From: Psychrosphaera haliotis
GTDB taxonomy: Bacteria > Pseudomonadota > Gammaproteobacteria > Enterobacterales > Alteromonadaceae
NCBI RefSeq assembly: GCF_009728465.1
Contig: NZ_WOCD01000005.1
Coordinates: 248,001 to 312,000 of the forward strand
DNA length: 64,000 nucleotides
Direction: 5' to 3'
Shown: piece after piece, positions 31,313-41,739 of the stretch
How positions within the stretch are numbered: position 1 is the stretch's first letter
Layout of the letters: every line of letters begins with the position of its first letter
Program-made: the position numbers and the translations under genes
The notes under the pieces: generated by a model
Told to the model about the DNA's origin: nothing
Database searches by the model: none
The model's input: the letters and a program-made list of their open reading frames with translations, nothing else

Positions 31313-31984
31313 ATGCGATTCACTTTTTTTTCAGTCTTGTTGTCTTTCAGCACCTTATTGTTAGTTAGTAGCTTTTCCGTCAGCGCTGCTACCTCTCATA
31401 AAGTAGACATATTAGTGCTGTCTACTGAGCATCAATCAGTTCCAAATGTAGGCATATCGTTAATACCTACAAATATTCCAAAAACCGGTTACGCTACTGC
31501 ACCGGAACCCCAAGTAGTTCAACAAATTGATACGCAATTCTCACCTCATATTTTAATGGCTCAAATGGGTGCGGAAATTAGCTTCCCAAATGCGGATAAT
31601 GTAAAACACCATGTTTACTCCTTTTCTGAAGCAAAAAAGTTTGAGCTTAGGTTATACAAAGAGGAGAAGCCAGAGCCCATTCCATTTGATAAAGCTGGAA
31701 CCGTAACTCTGGGCTGTAATATACATGACTGGATGTTGGGGTATGTTTATGTGGTCGATACCCCTTACTTTGCTAAAACTAATGAATCTGGTTTTGTTCA
31801 ACTAGAATTGCCAGCCGGTGACTATGAGCTTCGACTACACAATCCGTTATTGCAATTTGAAGACAGTGAGCTTATTAAGACAGTTAAAATAACTGACAAC
31901 AAAAATATTACAATGTCATTAAAACAGCCTCTATTGAGAGCTACCGACGGTTTTGACGAAGGCGATGAATTTGATGCTTATTAA
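31313..31984 (+). CDS. Periplasmic cupredoxin-like protein (methylamine utilization protein type)
   Basis: This 223-residue exported protein has a signal peptide at about residues 1-26, ending SVSAATS. A blue-copper-like domain follows: a first His in NADNVKHHVYSFS near 101, then GTVTLGCNIHDWMLGYVYV with Cys, His and Met ligand candidates near 131-139. A C-terminal beta-rich part resembles a carboxypeptidase regulatory-like fold. Such proteins are annotated as methylamine utilization proteins although no MADH genes are present. ATG 31313 is chosen over 31256 for the signal peptide and a GGGG site. Its end overlaps the next gene, suggesting coupling. Confidence 0.78.
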   Translation: MRFTFFSVLLSFSTLLLVSSFSVSAATSHKVDILVLSTEHQSVPNVGISLIPTNIPKTGYATAPEPQVVQQIDTQFSPHILMAQMGAEISFPNADNVKHHVYSFSEAKKFELRLYKEEKPEPIPFDKAGTVTLGCNIHDWMLGYVYVVDTPYFAKTNESGFVQLELPAGDYELRLHNPLLQFEDSELIKTVKITDNKNITMSLKQPLLRATDGFDEGDEFDAY

Positions 31985-34316
31985 TTTTCGCTCGTTACAA
32001 AATCGTAATTTTTTCCTTTTCCTGTTCGCGTTAATTATTACGGTTAGTTCCGTTCTAGCCGTTACTTTACAACAAACCTATGAGCACTCGACTAAACAGA
32101 TTGATGCTCAATTTGAAAGCTCACATTCTGTGCTTCTTTATCGCTTAGAGTCTGAAGCGGTAGGTCTAAATAGAGGTTTAGAGGCTGCAAGTAAAAACTT
32201 TAGCCTAAAGAGCTTAATTTTAGGCGGAAAAAAAGATCCAACATCTCTTCAAGTGGCATTGGTTAATTATCAGAGTCGTCTTAATTCAGATTTCATGGCA
32301 GTTATTGATCAAAATAGGCAACCCGTTGTTAGCACGCAGATATTAGAAGAGCCTATGGACATAGGTCCACTAAATAATAATTTGCGCTTCGGTCTAATTA
32401 ACGGAAACCTATACTTAATATCAATACAAGCAATTAAAGAAGTAGAACGGATCCCTAAACCAAACGCCTATATAATCGCTGGGTTAAACGTTTCTAGCTT
32501 ATTTTCTAAAGATATAAAGTCCATTACTAACTTTGAATTAAGTGTGCGTTACGCTAATACAGTGCAAGCAAGTACGATTGATAACGTACAACCAGAACAA
32601 CTAACAAGTGCGTTTACGGACTTAGTGCCGTTAACTGCTAGCTCTAAAATAAAGAACTCAAACTTAGTTTTTTTAGATAACAAGCCAAGTATCTCTTACC
32701 AATCATACCTAGGTGAACTAAATGAAAAACCTATCAATGTATTCTTTACACTTCCTGAGTCAAAAGCTCACCTAAATTATGACCAACTGATTCTTCAACT
32801 CTCTGCGGCCATTGCCATTATTATGGTATTAATCTCTTTTTTAACCTTCTCATTTTCTAAAAGCATTGCGAAACCTCTTCGTCTACTGGCAAACGTAGCC
32901 AATCAGATTAGAAAGGGAGAATATCCCGTTATTGAGCACGATAAGACATTGTCAGAGGTAGAAACCCTATCATTTGCATTAGCAGGTATGCAGAGCGCAA
33001 TCCAAAAACGAGAAAAGGAAAACCATAAGCTAGCCTATTATAATCCTTTAACTGGATTGCCTAATAGGATCTACTTTTCGTCGCAAATCAAAAAGCAGAT
33101 TGCAACATATGAAAATCATACATTCGCGGTACTTTGGATGGATGTTGATCGCTTCAAAGACATTAACGATACGTTGGGTCATGAATTTGGCGATGAAGTC
33201 ATAAAAGCAATAGCGAAGCGACTTGAAGATAACGCTCAACGAAACATGTTTTTGGCTTATTTAGACGGCGATGAGTTTGCTGCTTATATCGTCATTGAAA
33301 ACGAACAAGAAGCCTTGGTCGCTGCAAATCAAATTGACCACCTTTTTGATCGTCCTTTTGTCGTAAACGAGATCGCGCTAGATGTCTCCGTCAGTATTGG
33401 TGTTTCACTTTACCCTAATGATACAAAGGTTAGCGAAAAGCTGATGCAATATGCCGACATCGCTTTGTATGAATCTAAAGAACAACACCACAGCGTTACA
33501 AGATATAAAGAGTCTAATAACAAATACTCTGTTGTTAGATTAAGCTTAATGACGGAATTAAAACAAGCAATTGAAGAAGGCCAACTCACTCTAAACTATC
33601 AACCTAAAATAGATGTCGCGAGCGGGAAAGTGGTAAGCGTTGAATCTTTGGTTCGGTGGAAACACCCTGAGCATGGTTTTATATTTCCGGATGAGTTTAT
33701 ACCTCTTGCAGAACAAACAGGTAATATTAGGCACCTTACTCATTGGGCTATTGAAACGGCACTACAGGAACACGTTCGTTTAAGAGAGATCGGTTTTGAC
33801 ATTAAGATGGCCGTCAATATCTCTGCCGTTGATGTCTCTGATTTGGAGCTTCCGCCTTTTGTCAGCAATCTATTAGAAAAGTACTCTGTAGCTCCAAGCT
33901 CATTAATTCTTGAAGTCACTGAGAGTGCTATTATGTCTGACCCAGACAAAGCTATGCTTGCATTAAACATGCTTAAAAACATGTCAATCAAGCTTTCAAT
34001 CGATGACTTTGGCACTGGCTATTCTTCTATGGAACAACTAAAAAGAGCACCTGTAGATGAGTTAAAAATAGATAAATCATTTGTATTAGATTTAGCTACC
34101 AATAAAGATGACTTGATAATCGTTAAGTCCATTACTAGCCTAGCCCATAACCTAGGCATGACAATAGTAGCTGAAGGCGTAGAAGATAACGGCAGTTTAA
34201 CCGCATTAAGAAAACTGAATGTTGAAACTGCACAAGGGTACTTCATCAGCAGACCGGTAGAGGCTCACATTCTAGAATCCTGGTTACAGGATAACAACGG
34301 TGTATTTAAAAGTTAG
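31965..34316 (+). CDS. Membrane GGDEF/EAL protein with variant active-site motifs
   Basis: This is an inner-membrane signalling protein of about 783 residues. TM1 (FFLFLFALIITVSSVLAVTL) and TM2 (LQLSAAIAIIMVLISFLTFS) enclose a periplasmic sensor of about 230 residues. HAMP, GGDEF and EAL domains follow in the cytoplasm. The cyclase motif reads DGDEF (YLDGDEFAAY), not GGDEF, and no RxxD site precedes it. The EAL motif reads ESL (SVESLVRWKH), while the metal-site segments NISAVDV, EVTESAI, DDFGTGYSSM and KIDKSFV are kept. Phosphodiesterase activity seems possible and cyclase activity doubtful. The start could be 31953, 31965 or 31974. It overlaps the cupredoxin gene. Confidence 0.88.
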   Translation: MNLMLINFRSLQNRNFFLFLFALIITVSSVLAVTLQQTYEHSTKQIDAQFESSHSVLLYRLESEAVGLNRGLEAASKNFSLKSLILGGKKDPTSLQVALVNYQSRLNSDFMAVIDQNRQPVVSTQILEEPMDIGPLNNNLRFGLINGNLYLISIQAIKEVERIPKPNAYIIAGLNVSSLFSKDIKSITNFELSVRYANTVQASTIDNVQPEQLTSAFTDLVPLTASSKIKNSNLVFLDNKPSISYQSYLGELNEKPINVFFTLPESKAHLNYDQLILQLSAAIAIIMVLISFLTFSFSKSIAKPLRLLANVANQIRKGEYPVIEHDKTLSEVETLSFALAGMQSAIQKREKENHKLAYYNPLTGLPNRIYFSSQIKKQIATYENHTFAVLWMDVDRFKDINDTLGHEFGDEVIKAIAKRLEDNAQRNMFLAYLDGDEFAAYIVIENEQEALVAANQIDHLFDRPFVVNEIALDVSVSIGVSLYPNDTKVSEKLMQYADIALYESKEQHHSVTRYKESNNKYSVVRLSLMTELKQAIEEGQLTLNYQPKIDVASGKVVSVESLVRWKHPEHGFIFPDEFIPLAEQTGNIRHLTHWAIETALQEHVRLREIGFDIKMAVNISAVDVSDLELPPFVSNLLEKYSVAPSSLILEVTESAIMSDPDKAMLALNMLKNMSIKLSIDDFGTGYSSMEQLKRAPVDELKIDKSFVLDLATNKDDLIIVKSITSLAHNLGMTIVAEGVEDNGSLTALRKLNVETAQGYFISRPVEAHILESWLQDNNGVFKS

Positions 34317-34317
34317 A

Positions 34318-35559
34318 ATGAAAATAAAAAACCTACCTTATATCATTACTAGCCTTGCATTAATCGCTAGCATAAATGTCGCCGCAGAAATTTCGACAAA
34401 GTCTCTGGTAGAAGCTAGCCTTCGTATAAATAACAACGAAACAGACTGGCTAAAATCATGGTTAGATAAAGGCGTTGGGGTACATCGCTACAGTGACGAT
34501 TTTCAGTTAACGTTAGATCAAGTTCTAACAGAAGTAAATGTCGACATATCAACCGACTTTTCTATTATTTCAACGATTCAATATACCCCAGACGGTGACA
34601 GTAAATTAGGTTTTAACGAGGCTTACATAAATTATCAGCCTCTAAGCCAAGGATTAAAACATCAAGTTAAAGTTGGCTATTTTTATCCTCAATTTTCGTT
34701 AGAAAACTCAGATATTGGGTGGACAAGTCCTTACACATTCAACTTTTCAGCAATAAACAGTTGGGTTGGGGAAGAAATAAAGCCCTTAGGATTCGAGTGG
34801 CAATTCAAACGCCCTGGTAGAAAGTACAATAGTAACTTTAGTTATACCGGCGTTATATCAGCTTATGTGCAAAATGATGGCGTGGCATCGCTATTAGCAT
34901 GGCGAGGCTGGGCTATCCATAACCGCCAGTCTGTTGTCGGCGAAAAAGTGCACTTTGCCAATTACTTCCAGTTCCAGCCTGTTGAAAACCCTAATCCAAG
35001 TTATGTAGATATAAATGATGAAACTGACGGTCGAGTGGGTTACTACGTCGGAGGTCATGTTCAATATCAAAGAAGCACAGACGTAAGAGTCTATTATTAT
35101 GATAATAAGGCCGATCCATTTTCAATTGAAACTGATATGCAGTACGGCTGGCGGACTCGCTTTATCTCCGCTTCTTTTTTACATAAGTTAACGCCTCAAT
35201 TTAGGCTATTAGGGCAATATATGTCTGGAGATACGGAAATGGGTGACAGACAGAACGGCGTGCACAATGATTTCTCTTCTTGGTACTTGTTAGCCCACTA
35301 TAAACTAAATAAGCATAGAGCTAGCATAAGGTATGATAAGTTTAGCGTAACAGACAACGACGTCACTCCTTACGATCCAAATGAAAGTAAGGGTAATAGC
35401 GTAACGGCTAGCTATCGTTACCAAGCTTCAAAGTCCTTGCAAATTGGTGCCGAAATTACGATTACTAAAAGTGAAAACAAAAACCGCGAGTTATGGTCTG
35501 GCTGGCAGGCCAAACAAGATCAAGCGTCATATTCTTTTACTACTCAATATCGTTTCTAA
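34318..35559 (+). CDS. Predicted outer-membrane beta-barrel protein, third gene of the cupredoxin/c-di-GMP unit
   Basis: This is a 413-residue exported protein. The signal peptide is about residues 1-23 (MKIKNLPYIITSLALIASIN-type). After it, alternating hydrophobic/polar strands rich in Tyr, Trp and Phe run to a C-terminal QYRF, with a final Phe as in outer-membrane barrels. GFNEAYINYQPLSQG and GYFYPQFSLEN resemble porin-like strands. The ATG lies one base after the preceding stop, so translation is coupled. I do not recognise a named porin family. A sensing or nutrient-channel role with its two neighbours is inference. Confidence 0.75.
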   Translation: MKIKNLPYIITSLALIASINVAAEISTKSLVEASLRINNNETDWLKSWLDKGVGVHRYSDDFQLTLDQVLTEVNVDISTDFSIISTIQYTPDGDSKLGFNEAYINYQPLSQGLKHQVKVGYFYPQFSLENSDIGWTSPYTFNFSAINSWVGEEIKPLGFEWQFKRPGRKYNSNFSYTGVISAYVQNDGVASLLAWRGWAIHNRQSVVGEKVHFANYFQFQPVENPNPSYVDINDETDGRVGYYVGGHVQYQRSTDVRVYYYDNKADPFSIETDMQYGWRTRFISASFLHKLTPQFRLLGQYMSGDTEMGDRQNGVHNDFSSWYLLAHYKLNKHRASIRYDKFSVTDNDVTPYDPNESKGNSVTASYRYQASKSLQIGAEITITKSENKNRELWSGWQAKQDQASYSFTTQYRF

Positions 35560-35585
35560 ACAAACTGGTTATAAATTTTAGGCAT

Positions 35586-35617
35586 AAAAAAGCCGCCTTG
35601 AACTGAGGCGACTTTTG
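35586..35617 (-). terminator. Shared terminator of recA and the barrel gene
   Basis: GCCGCCT pairs with AGGCGAC (one G-U). The minus-strand reading has six T after the stem, ending recA; the plus-strand reading has TTTT and could end the barrel gene. It lies between two converging genes. Confidence 0.8.
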
Positions 35618-35642
35618 CAGGGTCAACTTTTGAGGGTGTAAA

Positions 35643-36683
35643 TTAGCCTTCTAAACTTGCGTCTTTATCTTCAGCAACTTCATCTTTGATGGTCGCTTGA
35701 AGAAGTAACATATCTCTAAGCTTAGCTTCAATCTCTTCCGCAATCTCTGTGTTTTCTTTTAAGAACTTAATACAGTTTGCTTTACCTTGGCCAATTTTAC
35801 TTCCGTTATACGCATACCATGCACCGGCTTTATCAACTACGTTATTCTTAACGCCTAAGTCTATAAGTTCACCTTCTTTAGAGATGCCCTTACCATACAT
35901 GATAATGAATTCAGTTTGTTTGAACGGCGGTGCTACTTTGTTTTTAACAACCTTAACCCGAGTTTCATTACCAATGATTTCATCACCCTCTTTTACAGAG
36001 CCAATACGACGAATATCTAAACGAACTGAGGCATAGAATTTTAAGGCGTTACCACCCGTTGTTGTTTCAGGGTTACCAAACATAACACCAATTTTCATAC
36101 GAATTTGGTTGATGAAAATACATAGAGTATTTGAACGTTTGATATTACCAGTAAGCTTACGTAATGCTTGTGACATTAGACGAGCTTGAAGACCCATGTG
36201 TGAATCACCCATGTCACCTTCAATTTCGGCCTTTGGAGTAAGTGCTGCCACGGAGTCAACAATAAGCACGTCAACTGCGCCTGAGCGAACTAACATGTCT
36301 GTAATTTCTAATGCTTGCTCACCTGTATCTGGTTGAGATACCAGTAAATCATCAACATTAACACCTAACGCAGCAGCGTAAATTGGATCAAGCGCGTGCT
36401 CAGCGTCAACGAATGCACAAGTTTTACCTTCCTTTTGGGCCTGGGCAATAACTTGTAATGTTAATGTTGTTTTACCTGATGACTCTGGTCCATAAATTTC
36501 AATAATACGACCACATGGTAAACCGCCTATGCCTAAAGCAATATCAAGTCCTAAAGAGCCTGTAGATATTGATTCAATATCTAGTGCCTTACTATCACCT
36601 AACTTCATGATAGAACCTTTACCAAACTGACGTTCGATTTGCTGTAACGCAGCACCAAGTGCTTTTTCTTTATTCGCGTCCAT
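35643..36683 (-). CDS. recA: Recombinase RecA
   Basis: RecA forms filaments on single-stranded DNA, drives strand exchange and triggers LexA self-cleavage. The 346-residue protein has the Walker A loop GPESSGKT at 65-72, the [20 protein letters not shown] segment (Walker B and loop L1), and loop 2 around [17 protein letters not shown]. The acidic tail ends [17 protein letters not shown] lies six bases before the ATG. A perfect LexA box lies in its promoter, 59 bases upstream. recX is not next to it but about 24 kb away beside alaS; pncC is upstream as usual. Confidence 0.98.
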   Translation of the reverse strand: MDANKEKALGAALQQIERQFGKGSIMKLGDSKALDIESISTGSLGLDIALGIGGLPCGRIIEIYGPESSGKTTLTLQVIAQAQKEGKTCAFVDAEHALDPIYAAALGVNVDDLLVSQPDTGEQALEITDMLVRSGAVDVLIVDSVAALTPKAEIEGDMGDSHMGLQARLMSQALRKLTGNIKRSNTLCIFINQIRMKIGVMFGNPETTTGGNALKFYASVRLDIRRIGSVKEGDEIIGNETRVKVVKNKVAPPFKQTEFIIMYGKGISKEGELIDLGVKNNVVDKAGAWYAYNGSKIGQGKANCIKFLKENTEIAEEIEAKLRDMLLLQATIKDEVAEDKDASLEG

Positions 36684-36735
36684 TTATTTCTCCAGAATTA
36701 CTATGTCATGGCGGTAAGCCAAAATTTATGAAACG

Positions 36736-36763
36736 AGTATACTGTATAATTAAACAGTATCAA
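36736..36763 (-). promoter_or_regulatory. recA promoter with LexA (SOS) box as spacer
   Basis: On the minus strand a -35 box TTGATA (36763-36758) and a -10 box TATACT (36741-36736) are separated by 16 bp. Those 16 bp are exactly CTGTTTAATTATACAG, a perfect match to the enterobacterial-type LexA consensus CTGT-N8-ACAG. LexA bound here would block RNA polymerase directly. Confidence 0.93.
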
Positions 36764-36792
36764 TACTGTATGAGATTTTTTTTAGTGTTTTT

Positions 36793-37297
36793 CTAAGAAA
36801 TTACACTAACCAACTGATTTAAAGAAAAATTTATCGCACTCTCTCGGACTAAAATACGATCACCATCAAATAACCGATGCTCACTAAACAGTTCTATTTT
36901 ACTGTTGTCAGTGTTGTCATCCCTAACAGCAAAAGCAAACCAAACTGTTCCAACTGGTTTGTTTTCTGTACCGCCACCAGGACCCGCAATACCACTTACG
37001 GCTATGGAAACATTCGCACCAGCCTTTATCAATGCACCCTTTGCCATTTCCTTTACGGTTTGTTCGGATACGGCCCCATGCGTAATTAAAGTATCTTCTT
37101 TTACACCAACTAGGTTTTGTTTTGAAGAGTTACTATAAGTAATAAACGCCTGTTCAAAATATCCAGAAACTGCCAGCCAGTTCGGTTATGGCACTGGAAA
37201 TTCCACCGCCTGTGCATGACTCGGCAGTGGTAACTGTCCATTTTCTTTTTATTAATAGTGCAGCTAAGTTTTCTAGTATCTCTGTGCGCTTTTGCAT
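36793..37297 (-). CDS. pncC: Nicotinamide-nucleotide amidohydrolase PncC / CinA C-terminal domain (one apparent frameshift)
   Basis: PncC deamidates NMN in pyridine nucleotide recycling. The frame from ATG 37297 reads MQKRTEILENLAALL and TTAESCTGGGISSAITELAG, then stops early. The other frame continues as SGYFEQAFITYSNSSK through VSIAVSGIAGPGGGTENKPV to 36793. Removing one base of the A3 run at 37167-37169 (plus-strand GAAAC) restores the family motif AGSSGYFEQ and gives 167 residues, the usual length of the stand-alone form. The catalytic Ser (AESCTGG) is intact. It precedes recA, the common order. I read the break as a sequencing error. Confidence 0.87.
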
Positions 37298-37515
37298 CTT
37301 CCGTTTAGCCTTATGTTTATGGAACACTTGTTTCTAACTTTTAGCGCCCAGCCTTATTAAATAACTTTTCATTAATGAGCTTTATATTAATAAGCATTTT
37401 AACGGGCCTAATTTTATTGAATGCAATTCCATAGATTTTAAATTTTACGAGACAGCAGTGGATCGATCTGTGACAATATACAACATTATGAGACAACCAT
37501 CAGTTCACCGCAAAA

Positions 37516-40131
37516 ATGATTGATTTATACAGTGAAGCGAGTATTTCGGCACAAACGCCAATGATGCAACAGTTTTTAAAGTTAAAGAAGGATCATCAAG
37601 ACGTCCTGCTATTTTATAGAATGGGTGACTTTTATGAACTCTTTTTTGATGATGCCAAACGAGCATCAGAACTACTTGATATTTCACTAACAAAAAGAGG
37701 TACCGCGCACGGTCAGCCAATCCCAATGGCAGGTGTGCCTTATCATGCGGTGGATAATTATTTATCTCGATTAGTTCAAATGGGACAATCAGTCGCAATT
37801 TGCGAACAAGTTGGTGATCCGGCTACAAGCAAGGGGCCTGTGGACCGAAAGGTCGTAAGAATTGTAACACCAGGTACTGTGACTGACGAAAACCTACTTC
37901 CTGACAGACAAGACAATTTAATTGCTGCTGTTTTTGAGCAGAAAACTAAATCTGATACTTTATTTGGGCTAGCTTATTTAGACATTAATAGCGGACGTTT
38001 TTTATTGAATGAATTTTCAAATATTGGCGATTTAAGTGCTACTTTAACTAGGCTGTCTCCTGCCGAACTGTTATATGCAGAGTCCGTCACTGAATTGCAT
38101 GGCGTGGTCCGAGCTAAAGGTGCTAGACGCAGACCCGACTGGGAATTTGATTTACAAACGGCTCATAGAGTTCTAAATCAACAATTCAAAACTAAAGAGC
38201 TAACTGGCTTTGGCGTTATGGAATACTCTGTTGGTTTATGTGCCGCCGGTTGCTTGATGCAATATGTAAAAGATACCCAACGCACAGCACTACCGCATAT
38301 TAGAAGTCTAACGGTAGAGTCATTACAAAGTTGTATATTGATAGACTCAGCTACCCGAAAAAACTTAGAGCTTACACAAAATCTATCTGGTGGATTAGAC
38401 AATACGTTAGCCCAAATTTTGGATAAAACGGCGACGCCAATGGGCAGTAGATTGTTGAAGCGTTGGATCCACATGCCGAGTCGAGAGCAACTTGAAGTTT
38501 CAGCTAGACTGGACGCCGTTGAAGAACTGTTAGTTAGCGACCGTTTCGGAGAAGTTCAAGGCTTTTTAAAGCAAATTGGCGACATAGAACGAATTGTTGC
38601 ACGGCTAGCACTACGCTCCGCTAGACCAAGAGACTTGGCTAGATTGAGAAATGCGCTAGTAATTATACCTGACTTAAAGTCTTCACTGACAAATACAAAG
38701 TCCGCAAGGCTCAATGCCCTTAAGCAAAATATTCAAGAGTTACCTGACGTAGCATTACTGTTGGAGTCGGCAATTATTGAAAGTCCACCAGTATTAATCC
38801 GTGATGGTGGAGTCATTAAGCCTGGCTTTGATGAAAGCCTAGACGAACTTAGGGAACTTAGCGCAGGTGCAACTCGCTTTGTCGAAGAGCTTGAAGCAAG
38901 AGAACGCGAGCAAACTGGTATTGCCACTCTTAAAGTTGGTTACAACAGAGTGCACGGCTTTTTTATAGACGTAAGCAAAGCAAATTCGGCGCAGGTTCCA
39001 GATCATTATATTCGTCGTCAAACGTTAAAAAACAATGAACGTTACATTGTTCCTGAGTTAAAAGCGCATGAAGAAAAAGTCCTCACCAGTCAAAGTCGCT
39101 CACTAGCGCTAGAAAAGAAGTTGTATGACGAACTCATTACCAAGCTCAATGATGTTATAGAGCCACTGCAATATACGTCTGAAGGTATTGCTCAACTGGA
39201 TGTACTTTGTAATTTTTCTGAACGAGCAGAATCCCTAAACTATAACAAACCAACTTTAGTGCACGGCCGAAGTATTAATATTGAAGGCGGTCGTCACCCT
39301 GTTGTTGAACAGGTGATGTCCGACCCATTTATTGCCAACCCAGTCAGCCTCAATGTTGACCGTCGACTTGCAGTAATTACAGGGCCAAACATGGGTGGTA
39401 AATCGACCTACATGAGACAAATAGCGCTAATATCGCTAATGGCTAACATTGGTTGTTACGTACCTGCAGAGTCTGCTGAAATTGGCGAATTAGATAGGAT
39501 ATTTACTCGTATTGGCGCATCGGATGACCTTGCTTCGGGTCGTTCCACATTTATGGTGGAAATGACAGAAACTGCAAACATATTGCACAACGCAACTCCA
39601 AACTCTCTGGTTTTGATGGATGAAATTGGCAGAGGTACAAGTACCTATGATGGCCTAAGTTTAGCTTGGGCGACGGCGGATTATTTAGTTTCTAAACTTC
39701 ACTCCCTAACACTATTTGCAACGCACTACTTTGAATTGACTGAATTTGCTGAGGACCATGAAGGCGTAGTTAATGTCCACCTAGATGCGCAGGAACACGG
39801 TGATGACATAATATTTATGCACGCTGTACAAGAAGGAGCAGCCAGTAAAAGCTTTGGGATACAAGTGGCTAAATTGGCAGGGTTGCCAAAAGAGGTTTTA
39901 CACTACGCTAAAAGGAAACTTCACCAGTTGGAAATGAAGAACCCACAAGAAGAGCTTAATAATGAAGTGTACGCTGAACAATCCCCTACAAACGCACAAG
40001 CAAAACCTCTGTCAATGATGGAAATGTCGAAGTTACAAGTTGCTGATGTTATATCAGATACAGAACTTGATGACCTTTCGCCACGACAAGCATGGGAATT
40101 AATAAGCAAATTAAAGCAAACCCTTAAATAG
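37516..40131 (+). CDS. mutS: DNA mismatch repair protein MutS
   Basis: MutS binds mismatches and recruits MutL. The 871-residue protein begins with the mismatch-binding domain, in which [11 protein letters not shown] carries the conserved Phe-x-Glu-type wedge (near residue 33-43). Connector, lever and clamp domains follow, then the ATPase with Walker [10 protein letters not shown] near 622. Further motifs are the [14 protein letters not shown] segment (Walker B) and the [12 protein letters not shown] switch. The C-terminal tail ends [11 protein letters not shown], matching the tetramerisation tail. It is divergent from pncC and convergent with the binding-protein gene at 40191. Confidence 0.97.
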   Translation: MIDLYSEASISAQTPMMQQFLKLKKDHQDVLLFYRMGDFYELFFDDAKRASELLDISLTKRGTAHGQPIPMAGVPYHAVDNYLSRLVQMGQSVAICEQVGDPATSKGPVDRKVVRIVTPGTVTDENLLPDRQDNLIAAVFEQKTKSDTLFGLAYLDINSGRFLLNEFSNIGDLSATLTRLSPAELLYAESVTELHGVVRAKGARRRPDWEFDLQTAHRVLNQQFKTKELTGFGVMEYSVGLCAAGCLMQYVKDTQRTALPHIRSLTVESLQSCILIDSATRKNLELTQNLSGGLDNTLAQILDKTATPMGSRLLKRWIHMPSREQLEVSARLDAVEELLVSDRFGEVQGFLKQIGDIERIVARLALRSARPRDLARLRNALVIIPDLKSSLTNTKSARLNALKQNIQELPDVALLLESAIIESPPVLIRDGGVIKPGFDESLDELRELSAGATRFVEELEAREREQTGIATLKVGYNRVHGFFIDVSKANSAQVPDHYIRRQTLKNNERYIVPELKAHEEKVLTSQSRSLALEKKLYDELITKLNDVIEPLQYTSEGIAQLDVLCNFSERAESLNYNKPTLVHGRSINIEGGRHPVVEQVMSDPFIANPVSLNVDRRLAVITGPNMGGKSTYMRQIALISLMANIGCYVPAESAEIGELDRIFTRIGASDDLASGRSTFMVEMTETANILHNATPNSLVLMDEIGRGTSTYDGLSLAWATADYLVSKLHSLTLFATHYFELTEFAEDHEGVVNVHLDAQEHGDDIIFMHAVQEGAASKSFGIQVAKLAGLPKEVLHYAKRKLHQLEMKNPQEELNNEVYAEQSPTNAQAKPLSMMEMSKLQVADVISDTELDDLSPRQAWELISKLKQTLK

Positions 40132-40190
40132 CTTAAGGGGTATCAATAAACTTTTAGCCTTCTAATAGGCTTAAGGTCTTCTGATTAAAC

Positions 40191-41632
40191 TTAGTTGACC
40201 TTAGAGGCTTCAATCCTAGCATTTTTATAATCTTGTAAAGATAAAAAGTGCTGGGACAATTGGTTCTCTCTCCTGGTCTTCTCTATACCTTTATCAAACC
40301 AGTCCTTCAAAGCACGGCCTTTTTCATTGTTGTGAAATAGCAAAAATAATGGCAAAGACTCATGGAACTGAGTGTATTTGTAAGTATCAAAATAGGATGG
40401 GACGTTATAAGGATATTCAATCAAAACGTCTACTCTTTTATTTGTAAACAACTGCTCACACATAAAGAAGTCGGAATTATAAATTGAAGTTTTCGAAGGC
40501 AATTTACTAACCACTAGTTCGTATGTTTCTGATGCACATACAGTTAAGTCTTTATCGTTGTTTTTAAACCTAGTTAGCGTTTCCTCATCATGCGTAAAGG
40601 CGTAGACTTCTGTTTCATAATCAATGTGGTACTTTGAAGGTAAATAACCAGGAAGTGAATTTTTGTAAGTGCCTACTAAAACATCCGCTTTTTGTTCTTC
40701 AAATAACCGAACAGCGCGGAGCCAAGAGGTTGCTTCCTTTTCAAGCTTTCTACTTTTACCAAACCCACTGTCTACCATTCTCCAATAGACACCACTACCG
40801 TCAACTTCTGTATATTCTTCCCAGTTTCCGCTTACTGCTTTTATACTAACGTTATTAGGTAATTGAGTAGGTTTGGCATATGACTCTATCGCGAACTTAT
40901 TCTTTAAAGCAGTTAACTCTCCACTCGACTGCATTTCGTTCAGACCTTCCTCTAATGCCGGCTTTAAAAAGGCATATTTTGGAGAAAGATAATGGTAATC
41001 AGAGCGAACCTCTAAAATATGTTTAACAATGTGTGGGCTAACATTAAGTTGCTCAGAATAATCGATATTTGCATTTAAAAAAGCTGGCAATCGTTGCTTT
41101 AAAACAACTTCTTCAACATCTTTTGTATCCGTTAGCGTCATCACTTTAGGGTCTTTAAAATACTTATTTATAATCTCTGGAAAGACTTCAAGTCCATTAG
41201 GGTAAGCAATAATATCAATATGCTCAGGTAAGCAATATCCACACACTCTACGGTCGCCGGTTAAAATAATTTGATATTCAAAAAGTGAAAAGTCGACTCT
41301 TGTCAGTTCTTTATACTTTTGTTCAATAATATTATCTCTAGCGAGAACGCCTGACAGCATCGATTTTTCCGCTAATTCTAACTCTCGAATACCTGGAACA
41401 TTGATAAACTCCACCTGGTATCCGAGGTTTTTATAAAGCTTGGTCAGAACTTCCGATACAAAGTAGCCTTGAGAATGAGGAGGAGGTGTACGCAGAAGAA
41501 TGGTTTTCTCTTGCTTAAATTCTTTTTGAATAGGGGCTTCCGGCTGGTTTGCCGATATAAGGGGGACATTAAGTAATGTAAAGATAATCGCTATCTTTAA
41601 AAAAAATTTATATTCAATCGATGAACACTCAA
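40191..41632 (-). CDS. Periplasmic solute-binding-like protein, probably two tandem lobes; N-terminus uncertain
   Basis: From a GTG at 41414 the frame gives 407 residues. It is open well upstream, though, and encodes EKTILLRTPPPHSQGYFVSE, a typical start of an SBP_bac_3-like domain, preceded by a signal-peptide-like FFLKIAIIFTLLNVPLISA. No standard start exists in that frame. One extra base in the A8 run at 41599-41606 would connect it to TTG 41632 (MSVHRLNINFF-). Two binding-like halves are seen, joined near IESYAKPTQ: the second starts NVSIKAVSGNWEEY. It is not near any transporter gene. Ligand and function are unknown. Confidence 0.65.
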
Positions 41633-41690
41633 TACATTTTAGTCAGGCCATCCAAAGCCAGGAAAAGATAGATTACTATATATTTTAGCC

Positions 41691-41723
41691 AAAAAAAGCC
41701 GGTAATTAACACCGGCTTTTTTT
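41691..41723 (-). terminator. Strong bidirectional-looking terminator after rpoS
   Basis: AAAAAAAGCCGGT pairs perfectly with ACCGGCTTTTTTT around AATTAAC. It lies 17 bases past the rpoS stop. The symmetric A and T runs would allow it to work from either side. Confidence 0.93.
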
Positions 41724-41739
41724 GATATTTTGTAAAAAA

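Noticed and set aside
37298..37515. A gene or SOS box between pncC and mutS.
   Set aside because: No ORF and no CTGT-N8-ACAG match was found; only the divergent promoters are expected.
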